Positions 8,235-17,469 of a stretch of DNA of 64,000 nt are shown here, in pieces. Source of the DNA: HGM04593 sp045591315 (GTDB lineage: Bacteria > Bacteroidota > Bacteroidia > Bacteroidales > Bacteroidaceae); assembly GCA_045591315.1 (NCBI GenBank), contig JAZNSN010000081.1, positions 124,001 to 188,000 on the forward strand. The letters run 5' to 3'. Under the pieces are notes generated by a model, which did not search any database, had not been told where the DNA came from, and saw nothing but the letters and a program-made list of their open reading frames with translations. Numbering within the stretch: the stretch's first letter is position 1; every line of letters starts with the position of its first letter. A program made the position numbers and the translations under genes.

Positions 8235-10442
8235 ATGATTCAGACTGTTGTCAAGCGCGACGGGCGTATCGTCGGCTTTAATGAAGAGAAAATCATCACG
8301 GCTATCCGTAAGGCAATGCTTCACACCGACAAGGGTGAGGATATGTCGCTTATACGTCAAATTACAGACCATATCTCATTCCGTGGAGATGCCCAGATGA
8401 CTGTTGAGGCCATTCAGGATATGGTGGAGATGGAACTCATGAAGAGTAGCCGCAAGGATGTAGCCAAGAAGTACATTGCATACCGTAACCAGCGTCGTAT
8501 TGCGCGTAAGGCAAAGACACGCAACATCTTTCAGGAGATTATTAATATCCAGTCGAATGACGTTACACGTGAGAACGCCAATATGAATGCCGACACTCCT
8601 GCCGGCATGATGATGAAATTCGCAAGCGAGACGACAAAGCCATTTGTCGATGACTTCATGCTGAGCGAGGAGGTCTTTGATGCGGTGCGCGACAACTATC
8701 TGCATATACATGACAAGGACTATTACCCGACAAAGAGCCTGACATGCTGCCAGCATCCGCTCGACAATATCCTGCAGAACGGCTTCAATGCCGGTCATGG
8801 AGAGTCACGCCCTGCAAAGAGAATAGAGACAGCAAGCATAATGGCATGTATCTCAATGGAGACAGCCCAGAACGAAATGCATGGCGGTCAGGCTATTCCG
8901 GCATTCGATTTCTATCTTGCTCCCTATGTACGTGCCAGCTTTGTAGAGGAACTCAAGGGCATTGAGGAGCTGACAGGAGCCAACTATTCACATCTGTATG
9001 ACAAGGAGGTAGAGGATTATGTACAGCAGCCGCTGGATTTCCTCAGTGGAGACGAACGCATAATGCAGCATGCCATGAACAAGACTGTGGCACGTGTGCA
9101 TCAGGCAATGGAGGCTTTTATCCATAATATGAACACCATACATTCCCGCGGCGGAAACCAGGTCGTTTTCAGTTCAATAAACTACGGTACGGATACATCT
9201 GCCGAGGGCCGTTGCATCATACGTGAGCTGCTTAACAGCACCTATCGTGGCGTAGGAAACGGTGAGACTGCTATCTTCCCGATACAGATATGGAAAAAGA
9301 AGCGTGGAGTAAGCTATCTGCCGGGTGACCGTAACTACGACCTCTATAAACTGGCATGCAAGGTTACAGCACGCCGTTTCTTCCCGAACTTCCTAAATCT
9401 CGATGCTACATTCAACCAGAACGAGGCATGGAGAGCTGATGACCCTAAACGTTACATGCATGAGGTGGCAACTATGGGATGCCGTACACGTGTGTTCGAG
9501 AACCGTTTCGGTCCTAAGACATCGGTCGGTCGCGGAAACCTTTCATTCTCTACGATAAATATTGTGCGCCTTGCAATAGAGTGCATGGAGATTGAGAATC
9601 TTAATGAACGCATATCTCTGTTCTTTGCGAAGCTCGACAACCTGCTCGATATTACAGCACGCCAGCTCCACGAACGTATGGAGTTCCAGAAGAGTGCTTT
9701 TGCAAAGCAGTTCCCGCTGCTCATGTCTGCTCTATGGATAGGCAGTGAGAATCTGAAGCCTGGAGGAACCATTGCGCCGGTGATAAACCAGGGTACGCTG
9801 GGTATCGGCTTCATAGGTCTTGCAGAGTGTCTTGTAGCTCTTGTAGGAAAGCATCATGGAGAGAGTGCGGATGCTCAGGAGCTTGGCTTGCGCATAATAA
9901 CATACATGCGTGACCGTGCGAATGGCTTCTCGGAGCAGTACCAGCATAACTACAGTATATTGGCTACACCGGCCGAAGGTCTGTCAGGCCGTTTTACACG
10001 TGGCGACCGCAAGCATTTCGGCATAATACCGGGAGTTACCGACCGTGAATACTATACAAACAGCAACCATATTCCGGTATATTACAAGTGCGGTGCACGC
10101 CATAAGGCAGAAATAGAGGCTCCGTATCATGCGTTGACCGGAGGCGGTCACATCTTCTATGTTGAAATTGACGGTGATGCAACACATAATCCTGAGGCTA
10201 TAATGCGTGTTGTCGATATGATGGACCAGTACAACATAGGCTACGGTTCTGTAAACCACAACCGTAACCGTTGTCTCGACTGCGGTCATGAGAACTCTGC
10301 AAAAGACCTTCAGGAGTGTCCTAAATGTGGTAGCAAGAACCTTGACAAGCTGCAGCGCATTACAGGATATCTTGTAGGAACAACCGACCGTTGGAACAAG
10401 GCTAAGCTTGCGGAGCTGAACGACCGTGTGGTTCATGAATAG
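8235..10442 (+). CDS. nrdD: Anaerobic ribonucleoside-triphosphate reductase
   Basis: A 735-residue class III reductase that makes dNTPs from NTPs without oxygen through a glycyl radical. The N-terminal ~95 residues form an ATP-cone (VVKRDGRIVGFNEEKI). The barrel follows with typical HIHDKDYYPTKSLTC and SRGGNQVVFSSINYG stretches. The C-terminus carries the zinc site Cys680/683/695/698 and the radical motif RITGYL with the predicted radical Gly711. The frame is open to a TTG at 8193, but the ATG at 8235 gives the conserved N-terminus MIQTVVKRDG. The activase gene follows after five bases. It indicates an anaerobic lifestyle. Confidence 0.97.
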   Translation: MIQTVVKRDGRIVGFNEEKIITAIRKAMLHTDKGEDMSLIRQITDHISFRGDAQMTVEAIQDMVEMELMKSSRKDVAKKYIAYRNQRRIARKAKTRNIFQEIINIQSNDVTRENANMNADTPAGMMMKFASETTKPFVDDFMLSEEVFDAVRDNYLHIHDKDYYPTKSLTCCQHPLDNILQNGFNAGHGESRPAKRIETASIMACISMETAQNEMHGGQAIPAFDFYLAPYVRASFVEELKGIEELTGANYSHLYDKEVEDYVQQPLDFLSGDERIMQHAMNKTVARVHQAMEAFIHNMNTIHSRGGNQVVFSSINYGTDTSAEGRCIIRELLNSTYRGVGNGETAIFPIQIWKKKRGVSYLPGDRNYDLYKLACKVTARRFFPNFLNLDATFNQNEAWRADDPKRYMHEVATMGCRTRVFENRFGPKTSVGRGNLSFSTINIVRLAIECMEIENLNERISLFFAKLDNLLDITARQLHERMEFQKSAFAKQFPLLMSALWIGSENLKPGGTIAPVINQGTLGIGFIGLAECLVALVGKHHGESADAQELGLRIITYMRDRANGFSEQYQHNYSILATPAEGLSGRFTRGDRKHFGIIPGVTDREYYTNSNHIPVYYKCGARHKAEIEAPYHALTGGGHIFYVEIDGDATHNPEAIMRVVDMMDQYNIGYGSVNHNRNRCLDCGHENSAKDLQECPKCGSKNLDKLQRITGYLVGTTDRWNKAKLAELNDRVVHE

Positions 10443-10447
10443 TCATT

Positions 10448-10948
10448 ATGGCATCGATTTCCATTCTTGATATCCTGGAGGATACGACCGTAGATGGCCC
10501 CGGTTTCCGTACTACGGTCTATTGTGCAGGTTGTCCTAACCGTTGTCCCGGCTGTCATAATCCGCAGTCATGGGATATCGGCAACGGCCGTGAAACCGAT
10601 ATCGAGGATATCTTAGAGGTTATACTTGCCGATCCTTTTGCCGATGTCACATTCTCCGGCGGAGACCCGATGTTCCAGCCCGAAGGGTTTGCAGCCCTTG
10701 CCAGAGCCATAAAGGAGAGGAGTTCAAAGAATATATGGTGCTATACAGGCTATCTGTTCGAATCCTTGCTTGAGAATCCAAATTGCAGGGCATTGCTGGA
10801 ACATGTGGATGTGCTTGTTGACGGGCGTTTTGTCGAAGCGTTGAGGGATGAGGAACTGCGTTTCCGCGGCAGCAGCAACCAGAGAATAATAGATGTTGCA
10901 AAGTCGTTGCAGCAAGGGCATGCAGTAATACTTGAGGAGTACTGTTAA
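10448..10948 (+). CDS. nrdG: Anaerobic ribonucleotide reductase activating protein
   Basis: A 166-residue radical-SAM enzyme that installs the glycyl radical on NrdD. The cluster-binding motif C-x3-C-x2-C is Cys29, Cys33, Cys36 in CAGCPNRCPGCHNPQSW, and FSGGDPMFQ is the GGDP-type SAM-contact motif. Length is normal for NrdG. It is five bases downstream of nrdD and surely co-transcribed with it. Confidence 0.96.
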   Translation: MASISILDILEDTTVDGPGFRTTVYCAGCPNRCPGCHNPQSWDIGNGRETDIEDILEVILADPFADVTFSGGDPMFQPEGFAALARAIKERSSKNIWCYTGYLFESLLENPNCRALLEHVDVLVDGRFVEALRDEELRFRGSSNQRIIDVAKSLQQGHAVILEEYC

Positions 10949-10955
10949 AAAGGAT

Positions 10956-11591
10956 ATGGCCGACAATTATCTTGAAAAGAGAATGGAAGAGCACCGTGTG
11001 CAATACTCTGCAAAACGTCTTGTTCCGAAGAATTCGCTGATGACATTGCTTGAGAAGAACCGCAGTACGCGTGGTTATGATGCGTCGTTCATTGTGCGCA
11101 AGGACCAGCTTAGGCGTATTGTCTCTGTGAACAGTAAGGTTGCCTCTGCGCGTAACAGGCAACTGTTGCGCTTTCGTCCTGTAACTTCAGAAGAGGCTCA
11201 TAAGGTACTCCCGTACATAAGAATGGGAAGTGCTCTCAGTGAAATGAACCTTCCTTTGCCTGGGCATGAACCCAATGCCTTTATCGTTGTCTGCTCTGTC
11301 ATCGAGCCACGGCAAAGCACATATATCGACTTGGGAATATCGGTGCAGAGCATGCTTCTTCAGGCAGTGGAGATTGGTTTGAACGGGCTTTGCATAATGT
11401 CGTTCGACAAGGAGAGGATTGTATCGGAACTGGACCTTCCTTATGAGCCTTTGATGGTCGTTGCCATTGGAAAGGGCGTGGAGCGTTTCCGTCTTGTCGA
11501 TGTTGACTCTTCTGCTTCCCGCGACTATTATCGTGAAGAGGGTGTCCATTGTGTTCCTAAACTGGTTTTAGATGAACTGATAATAGAGTAG
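10956..11591 (+). CDS. Nitroreductase family protein
   Basis: A 211-residue FMN-dependent oxidoreductase of the nitroreductase superfamily. Recognisable segments are LEKNRSTRGYDASFIVRKDQL (flavin phosphate-binding arginine/serine region near the N-terminus), LGISVQSMLLQAVEIGLNGL and VAIGKG. The frame is open to a TTG at 10932 inside nrdG, but ATG 10956, seven bases after the nrdG stop, is the better start. Its substrate is not predictable. Being in the nrdDG transcript suggests expression under anaerobic growth. Confidence 0.85.
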   Translation: MADNYLEKRMEEHRVQYSAKRLVPKNSLMTLLEKNRSTRGYDASFIVRKDQLRRIVSVNSKVASARNRQLLRFRPVTSEEAHKVLPYIRMGSALSEMNLPLPGHEPNAFIVVCSVIEPRQSTYIDLGISVQSMLLQAVEIGLNGLCIMSFDKERIVSELDLPYEPLMVVAIGKGVERFRLVDVDSSASRDYYREEGVHCVPKLVLDELIIE

Positions 11592-11593
11592 TT

Positions 11594-12697
11594 ATGAAAG
11601 AGAACAAACGTTTGCAGTCGTTGGATGCCTTGAGGGGCTTTGACATGTTCTTCATTATGGGCGGAGGCTCATTGCTGTTGGCATTGTCTGCATTTCTTCC
11701 GGACGGTATGCATGCCGTAGTGTCAGAACAGTTAGGGCATAAGGCTTGGCATGGATTTGCTTTCTATGACCTTATATTCCCTCTTTTCTTGTTTCTGGCA
11801 GGTCTTTCATTCCCGTTCTCATTGAACAAGCAGTATTCTGCCGGGAAGAGCAGGGTTGATGTTTCGCTGAAAGTTGTGCGCCGTGGCCTTCTTCTGGTAT
11901 TGCTGGGTATGCTCTATAACGGTCTGCTGCAGTTCGACTTCGAGAGTATGAGGTATGCCAGTGTATTGGGCAGGATCGGTCTTGCCTGGATGTTCGCAGC
12001 CTTGATATATATATGGGCCGGGAGCAGGATTTCCATGACGCTTTCTGTCGCTATTCTTGTCGGATATTGGATTCTGCTCTCCTTGACGGTCGCTCCTGAT
12101 GCCCCTGACGGTTCTTCCCCATTTTCTATGGAAGGCTCTATTGTCGGATATATTGACCGCTTGCTGTTGCCGGGCAGGCTTCATCTTGAGATACACGACC
12201 CCGAAGGGTTGCTTTCGACTCTTCCTGCCATAGTCACGGCAATTGCTGGCATATTCACAGGAGAGTATGTCCGGAGCTCCTCTTCTGCCGGCTTACGTAA
12301 ATGTTCCGTTATGTTTATTTCGGCATTGTTACTGTTGTTTGCCGGTTATATGTGGGATAGCGTGTTTCCTCTAAACAAGAATTTGTGGACAAGCAGTTTT
12401 GCATGCTGTGCAGCCGGCTGGTCGCTGCTCCTGTTCGCTCTCTTCTATCTTGTCATTGATGTGCTGGGATATGTGCGCTGGACACTCTTCTTCCGTGTAA
12501 TCGGCATGAATTCGATAACAATATATCTGGCACAGGAGTTCTTCGATTTCTACAAGCCTGTAGAGACACTTTTTGGGGGCATCTTGAAAATGCTTCCGCA
12601 AACTCTCTATCCATCTGCTTATTGGCTATCTTATGTGATGGTTTGTTGGGGATTGCTCTATTTCCTTTATCGCAAGAAGATATTCCTTAAGGTATAA
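11594..12697 (+). CDS. HGSNAT/NagX-like membrane acyltransferase (DUF5009 type)
   Basis: A 367-residue protein with about ten membrane helices, starting two bases after the nitroreductase stop. The N-terminal motif RLQSLDALRGFDMFFIMGGG is the signature of the heparan-alpha-glucosaminide N-acetyltransferase-like family (HGSNAT_cat/DUF5009), which in Bacteroidota is linked to transmembrane acetylation or transport of amino sugars. A conserved HAWHGFAFYDLIFPLFLFLAG region follows. Substrate is unknown. Its stop codon lies only three bases from the stop of the convergent dipeptidase gene, with no room for a separate terminator. Confidence 0.8.
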   Translation: MKENKRLQSLDALRGFDMFFIMGGGSLLLALSAFLPDGMHAVVSEQLGHKAWHGFAFYDLIFPLFLFLAGLSFPFSLNKQYSAGKSRVDVSLKVVRRGLLLVLLGMLYNGLLQFDFESMRYASVLGRIGLAWMFAALIYIWAGSRISMTLSVAILVGYWILLSLTVAPDAPDGSSPFSMEGSIVGYIDRLLLPGRLHLEIHDPEGLLSTLPAIVTAIAGIFTGEYVRSSSSAGLRKCSVMFISALLLLFAGYMWDSVFPLNKNLWTSSFACCAAGWSLLLFALFYLVIDVLGYVRWTLFFRVIGMNSITIYLAQEFFDFYKPVETLFGGILKMLPQTLYPSAYWLSYVMVCWGLLYFLYRKKIFLKV

Positions 12698-12700
12698 GGT

Positions 12701-13348
12701 TTATTCCACAACCTTGTAGTTCTTTTTGGCATCCTCGCGTGTTGTGAGGTTGAAATGCCACCATTCGGTACGTATGCTTCTGAATCCGGCCTCTTTCATC
12801 ACTCTTCGCAACAACTTGCGGTTCTCCATGGCCTGCCGGCTTATCTTTCCCTCGGCTACAAGCTTCTCCTCTTCGTCAATGTGGCTCAGACAGGTAAGTG
12901 CATCAACCTTTGTTCCCATGTCGATACTGTCGCCTTTCTCATCAACGATGCTTACATCGACTGCCAGCCCGTAGTTGTGCAGTCCTCCGCCGTTCTTGGG
13001 ATTGCTTACATAGTTCTGCTGTGATGTTCCCTTTACCTTGTCCCACATCTTCTGCTGTACGCTCATGGGGCGTGTCGCATCGTATATGCATAGACGGTAG
13101 CCGGGGTGCAATGCTTTCAGTCTTCTGTTGGCCTCTACAACAGCTCTGGCGGCCTTAGGGTGCAGATATGCTTCGGTAAAGCCGTACATGGCTTCTCCTA
13201 CGAAGTTGTCGCTCTTCGCGTACATCAAATCGACCTCTATGCTATTGTCGAGGTCCTTTACTCTAAGGAATCCTGCCATAGAGGATTGTGCCTTAGGTGT
13301 TGCAGCTGCAAGCAGTGCTGTAAGGAATATGTATATGCTTTTTTTCAT
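12701..13348 (-). CDS. D-Ala-D-Ala dipeptidase, VanX-like (M15D), exported
   Basis: A 215-residue zinc dipeptidase with a signal peptide (MKKSIYIFLTALLAAATPKAQ), so it acts in the periplasm on D,D-dipeptides or peptidoglycan fragments rather than in cytosolic vancomycin resistance. The VanX-type active site is intact: Arg93 (ATRP), zinc ligands His124 and Asp131 (HNYGLAVD) and the EWWHF motif (Glu195, His198). It is downstream of gyrB on the same strand, with a hairpin in between. No other van genes are present, so a resistance role is not implied. Confidence 0.9.
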   Translation of the reverse strand: MKKSIYIFLTALLAAATPKAQSSMAGFLRVKDLDNSIEVDLMYAKSDNFVGEAMYGFTEAYLHPKAARAVVEANRRLKALHPGYRLCIYDATRPMSVQQKMWDKVKGTSQQNYVSNPKNGGGLHNYGLAVDVSIVDEKGDSIDMGTKVDALTCLSHIDEEEKLVAEGKISRQAMENRKLLRRVMKEAGFRSIRTEWWHFNLTTREDAKKNYKVVE

Positions 13349-13361
13349 TCATTCCCACAAT

Positions 13362-13399
13362 AAAGCAGGGCGATCCATTTCTTTGGGTCGCCCTGCTTT
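13362..13399. terminator. Hairpin between gyrB and the dipeptidase gene
   Basis: Inverted repeat with 15 paired positions (left arm 13362-13376, right arm 13385-13399, one G-T wobble; core AAAGCAGGGCGA). It occupies nearly all of the 57 bases between the gyrB stop and the dipeptidase ATG. On the minus strand the run of T after the stem is weak (CTTTATTG), so it may be a terminator or a partial attenuator. Confidence 0.7.
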
Positions 13400-13405
13400 G
13401 TAGTA

Positions 13406-15367
13406 TTATGCATCAATATTTGCGTATGTTGCATTCTTTTCGATGAACTCACGGCGTGGCCCCACATCGTCACCCATAAGCATGGAGAAAATGTAATCGG
13501 CCTCCTGGGCATCGCGTATCGTAACCTGCTTCAGAGTTCGTGTTTCCGGGTTCATGGTTGTGTCCCAAAGCTGTTCCGGATTCATCTCACCGAGACCCTT
13601 GTAACGCTGGATGTTTATATCCTTTTCGTTTCCGCCTGCATACTCCTGCACGAATGCCTCTTTTTCGCGGTCATCGTAGCAGTACTTCTTGACCTTGCCT
13701 TTTGAGCAGAGATAGAGTGGCGGCATGGCCTTGTAAAGGTGTCCGCCTTCGATAATCTCCGGCATATAGCGGTAGAAGAGTGTCATGATGAGTGTTCCGA
13801 TGTGCGCACCATCGACATCGGCATCGGCCATCATGATAATCTTGTGGTAGCGGAGCTTCTCGATATTGGCTTTCTTGCTGTCCTCCGGGTCGAGGCCGAA
13901 ACGTACGCCTATGGCCTGGATTATGTTATTAACTTCGTCGCTCTCAAAAGCCTTGTGCCACATAACCTTCTCTACGTTGAGGATTTTACCGCGCAACGGC
14001 AATATGGCCTGGAACTTGTTCTTGCGTCCCTGCTTTGCTGAACCGCCGGCAGAATCACCCTCGACAAGGAACAGCTCACAGTTTGCAGGGTCCTTGTCGG
14101 AGCAGTCGGCGAGCTTGCCCGGCATGCCGCAGCCGCTCATAGGGCTCTTGCGCTGTACGCTCTCACGTGCCTTGCGTGCCGCAATACGCGCTGTGGCTGC
14201 AAGAATCACCTTGTCAACGACCATCTTCGCCTCCTTAGGGTGTTCCTCCAGATAGTATGCCAAAGCCTCGCCTACGGCCTGATCAACAGCTCCTGTTACC
14301 TCGCTGTTTCCGAGTTTTGTCTTTGTCTGTCCCTCAAACTGAGGCTCTGCCACCTTTACTGATACGATAGCGGTCAATCCTTCGCGGAAGTCCTCGCCGG
14401 AAATCTCCACCTTTGCCTTTTCCAAGGCTTTTGTGTCATCGGCATATTTCTTGAGGGTACGTGTCAACGCACGGCGAAAGCCGGCAAGGTGTGTACCGCC
14501 CTCAATGGTATTGATGTTGTTTACGTATGTATGTACGTTCTCGCTGTATCCTGTGTTGTAGATGATTGAAACCTCAATAGGAATACCGTTCTTTTCGGTG
14601 TTCAGGTAAATTACATCACCGATAAGCGGGGTACGTGATGAATCGATGTAACGTACGAACTCCTTCAAGCCCTCGGTCGAATAGAATGTCTCGCTCTGAT
14701 AGTTTCCGTTCTCGTCGGCCTCGCGCATGTCGGTCAATGTGATTGTGATGCCGGCATTGAGGTATGCGAGTTCGCGAAGGCGTGTAGCCAATATCTGGTA
14801 CTGGTATTCCGAAACGACGAATATTGAATCGTCTGGCTGGAATGTCTGCTTTGTTCCTCTGAGATTTGTCTCGCCAACACAGTGAACGGCCTCCAGCGGC
14901 TTTCCGCATGAGTAGTTCTGCTCATAATGCTTTCCGTCACGGAAGACCTCTGTCTTCATGTGCTTTGAAAGTGCGTTCACGCATGATACGCCCACACCGT
15001 GCAGACCTCCTGAAACCTTGTAGGAGTCTTTGTTGAACTTACCGCCGGCATGGAGTACTGTCATTACGACTTCAAGAGCCGAACGTCCCTCCTTTTCGTG
15101 CATATCGACAGGAATACCGCGTCCGTTGTCCTGTACTGTTATTGAGTTGCCGGGGTTGATAGTTACGCTTATATGTGTACAGAAGCCGGCCATAGCCTCG
15201 TCGATAGAGTTATCGACTACTTCGTAAACCAAATGGTGGAGTCCCTTCTCGCTGATGTCTCCAATGTACATCGCAGGGCGTTTACGGACTGCTTCAAGTC
15301 CTTCAAGAACCTGAATGCTGTCGGCTGAATAGCTGGCCGCAGAATTTTTGTTTACTTCTTCGCTCAT
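13406..15367 (-). CDS. gyrB: DNA gyrase subunit B
   Basis: A 653-residue type IIA topoisomerase ATPase subunit. The GHKL ATPase domain starts LEAVRKRPAMYIGDIS, with the catalytic Glu49 in LVYEVVDNSIDEA and the G-rich lid GGLHGVG. The QTKTKLGN lysine loop is at 347-354. The TOPRIM domain has EGDSAGGSAKQGR from 436 and MMADADVDGAHI. The C-terminal RYKGLGEMNPEQLWDTTM motif is present. The motifs fit GyrB rather than ParE (for example the end ...GDDVGPRREFIEKNA). It has its own promoter, and gyrA is not in the window. Confidence 0.96.
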   Translation of the reverse strand: MSEEVNKNSAASYSADSIQVLEGLEAVRKRPAMYIGDISEKGLHHLVYEVVDNSIDEAMAGFCTHISVTINPGNSITVQDNGRGIPVDMHEKEGRSALEVVMTVLHAGGKFNKDSYKVSGGLHGVGVSCVNALSKHMKTEVFRDGKHYEQNYSCGKPLEAVHCVGETNLRGTKQTFQPDDSIFVVSEYQYQILATRLRELAYLNAGITITLTDMREADENGNYQSETFYSTEGLKEFVRYIDSSRTPLIGDVIYLNTEKNGIPIEVSIIYNTGYSENVHTYVNNINTIEGGTHLAGFRRALTRTLKKYADDTKALEKAKVEISGEDFREGLTAIVSVKVAEPQFEGQTKTKLGNSEVTGAVDQAVGEALAYYLEEHPKEAKMVVDKVILAATARIAARKARESVQRKSPMSGCGMPGKLADCSDKDPANCELFLVEGDSAGGSAKQGRKNKFQAILPLRGKILNVEKVMWHKAFESDEVNNIIQAIGVRFGLDPEDSKKANIEKLRYHKIIMMADADVDGAHIGTLIMTLFYRYMPEIIEGGHLYKAMPPLYLCSKGKVKKYCYDDREKEAFVQEYAGGNEKDINIQRYKGLGEMNPEQLWDTTMNPETRTLKQVTIRDAQEADYIFSMLMGDDVGPRREFIEKNATYANIDA

Positions 15368-15396
15368 AGTAGATTTTAGTGCCTCTTATAACTGAA

Positions 15397-15428
15397 CAAA
15401 GTTAATAAAAAACACCTTTATGGGCAAG
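15397..15428 (-). promoter_or_regulatory. Promoter of gyrB
   Basis: On the minus strand a -7 box TAACTTTG (15404 to 15397) fits TAnnTTTG exactly, and a CTTG (15428 to 15425) twenty bases upstream resembles the -33 TTTG box. The -7 box ends 30 bases from the gyrB ATG. Confidence 0.6.
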
Positions 15429-15589
15429 CGTTTTACAATTAAAAAAGTTGCTGAAAATGCACTTTTGACGATATGTTTGTTTTTATGCGTCGGGTGGTGT
15501 CTGTCAAATAATCTGGATATGCACGATGTGGGGATTTCTGCATTTCTGTATAAATAAGTTTCAGGCAGTGATATCTCCTTTATTTTTGT

Positions 15590-15597
15590 TAAATTTG
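15590..15597 (+). promoter_or_regulatory. Candidate -7 box for the phosphoethanolamine transferase gene
   Basis: TAAATTTG at 15590-15597 matches TAnnTTTG, overlapped upstream by a second match TATTTTTG (15581-15588). Start of transcription would fall about 25 bases before the ATG at 15630. No clear -33 box. Confidence 0.5.
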
Positions 15598-15629
15598 CAT
15601 CGTTTTTATGCTCTTCAACAAAATATATC

Positions 15630-17390
15630 ATGACCGCAGAAAATAGAAATTGCAACAAGTTCTGGCGTCTATGTAAAATAATTTGGTCTAAATTATCAAT
15701 CATAACAACACCGATAATGGCAGAATTGCCTTATATCTTGTTCTTCTTGAGTTTGATGGGAGGGTGGATTCCGTTGATGTTTATTTTTGCATATATCAGT
15801 GCTGCTGTCATTGCAAATATAAGATATTCCCCACTCAAATGGTTTCTTAAAGTGCTGATGTATGTATTTGTGCTTAGTCTCTATTTGGTAGATTTGTTTA
15901 TCTCAGAGAACTTTGGCCTTAAAATAAATCCGACGCTGTTTGTTTTGCTTGCCGAGACCACCGGTGCCGAGTCAATGGAGTTTGTCAACCAGTATATCTT
16001 TTCAAGCGCAATATATCCTACGCTAGTGCGGACTGGTATAAGCGTACTTATAGTTGTGGTTTGTGAGTTCCTTTGGTATTATCTTAAAAAGAGATTTGTA
16101 TATATTTATGCAGTTATAAGATGTGTGGCTGTGCTTGTTGCCATTCCTTTGCTGCTTATGGGTATTAGTTATTCAAATATATATTGGATGATGTATAATG
16201 CCCAGTCGGCCGACCATATACGCTTTATGCAGACTCCTAAAGACCCGATATCTTCTTTGTACAAATCTTGGCTTGTTATCCGCATCACTGAAAAGAATAT
16301 GGGTGACGCGATTGAGAAGAACAGGTCTGTTTATGAATACGGTGAAAGCAGTTCTGCAATTGCTGAGCCGTTGAATGTTGTTGTAGTAATCGGGGAGTCG
16401 TATATAAAATGGCACTCCCAGCTGTACGGATATGGCCTTGAGACAACGCCTAATCTAGCCAGGGAAGAAAAGGAAGGCCGGCTTTTTGTCTTTAGTGATG
16501 TTGTCTCTTCGTCCAATTATACAAGTGTCGTTATGCGTAATATAATGTGCTGTAACAACAGCAGCGATGGTGAGCATTGGTATGATACTCCTCTTTTCCC
16601 GTTGATATTCAAGCAGGCGGGCTACAACGTCTATATGTGGGATAATCAGTATGCGCAGGATGTGTACACGACGTACTCGTTTACCTTGAACAGTTTTCTG
16701 TATAACCCTGATTTTAGGGAATGGGCATATACAAGGACCAATGATGTTTCATATAGGTATGACGGTGAACTCGTAGATGCTTTCAGACGGGATATAGGTG
16801 TGTTGGATGAAGGGCACAATCTGGTGATATTTCATTTGATGGGTCAGCACTACACTTATTCCAAACGTTTCCCTCCCGAAGAGTTTACACATTTTACACC
16901 TGATAGCATAAACAGAAGCGAGGAGTATCTGAAAGATGCACGTAAACAGCGTATTGCCGACTACGACAATGCAACATTGTATAACGATCATGTTGTCAAT
17001 TCGGTGATAGAGATGTTTAAGGACAACAATACGGTGTTGCTCTATTTTTCCGATCATGGAGAAGAGGTGTATGATTACCGTTGCAGAACGGGAAGACAGT
17101 ATGGAATAATGAACGCCGATATTCTGAAGTATCAGTACGATGTTCCTTTTATGGTTTGGTGCTCCGATAAGTTCAAGTCCAATTATCCCGATAAGGTCGA
17201 ATGTATAAAGCAGGCAATTGACCGTCCTTTCCTGACAGACAATATCTGCAATATGCTTTTTAATGTAGCCGGCATAGAAACGCCATATTACCGCGATACG
17301 TTGGATTTGCTTAATCCGAATTACCGTTGTAGCGAGCGTATCATAAATGGCTGTAAGTATGAGGATGTCCGTTTCTCCTCCAAGAAATAG
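15630..17390 (+). CDS. Phosphoethanolamine transferase (EptA-like, sulfatase fold)
   Basis: A 586-residue inner-membrane enzyme. About five membrane helices occupy residues ~30-185 and a periplasmic alkaline-phosphatase-like domain follows. Zinc and nucleophile positions are visible: Glu256 in VVIGES, the candidate nucleophile Thr298 in SSNYTSVVMRN, His407 in LMGQHYTY, and Asp475-His476 in YFSDHGEE. This is the layout of EptA/MCR-type enzymes that move phosphoethanolamine from phosphatidylethanolamine onto lipid A or another glycan and can lower cationic-peptide sensitivity. The acceptor here is not known. It ends at a shared terminator facing the VWA lipoprotein gene. Confidence 0.85.
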   Translation: MTAENRNCNKFWRLCKIIWSKLSIITTPIMAELPYILFFLSLMGGWIPLMFIFAYISAAVIANIRYSPLKWFLKVLMYVFVLSLYLVDLFISENFGLKINPTLFVLLAETTGAESMEFVNQYIFSSAIYPTLVRTGISVLIVVVCEFLWYYLKKRFVYIYAVIRCVAVLVAIPLLLMGISYSNIYWMMYNAQSADHIRFMQTPKDPISSLYKSWLVIRITEKNMGDAIEKNRSVYEYGESSSAIAEPLNVVVVIGESYIKWHSQLYGYGLETTPNLAREEKEGRLFVFSDVVSSSNYTSVVMRNIMCCNNSSDGEHWYDTPLFPLIFKQAGYNVYMWDNQYAQDVYTTYSFTLNSFLYNPDFREWAYTRTNDVSYRYDGELVDAFRRDIGVLDEGHNLVIFHLMGQHYTYSKRFPPEEFTHFTPDSINRSEEYLKDARKQRIADYDNATLYNDHVVNSVIEMFKDNNTVLLYFSDHGEEVYDYRCRTGRQYGIMNADILKYQYDVPFMVWCSDKFKSNYPDKVECIKQAIDRPFLTDNICNMLFNVAGIETPYYRDTLDLLNPNYRCSERIINGCKYEDVRFSSKK

Positions 17391-17404
17391 GTTGTACTAT
17401 TATA

Positions 17405-17444
17405 ACAAATCAAAAACCGGCCGACAAGCCGGTTTTTGATTTGT
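17405..17444. terminator. Bidirectional terminator between convergent genes
   Basis: A 17-bp perfect stem (17405-17421 with 17428-17444) around the loop CGACAA, core AAAAACCGGC/GCCGGTTTTT. It serves both the transferase gene (ending 17390) and the VWA lipoprotein gene (ending 17470). Confidence 0.88.
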
Positions 17445-17469
17445 ATATAGTCGGAACGGTTTGTTTGCT

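Noticed and set aside
12701..13348. Vancomycin-resistance gene vanX
   Set aside because: The protein has a signal peptide and no vanH/vanA partner; VanX-like exported dipeptidases are common in Bacteroidota.
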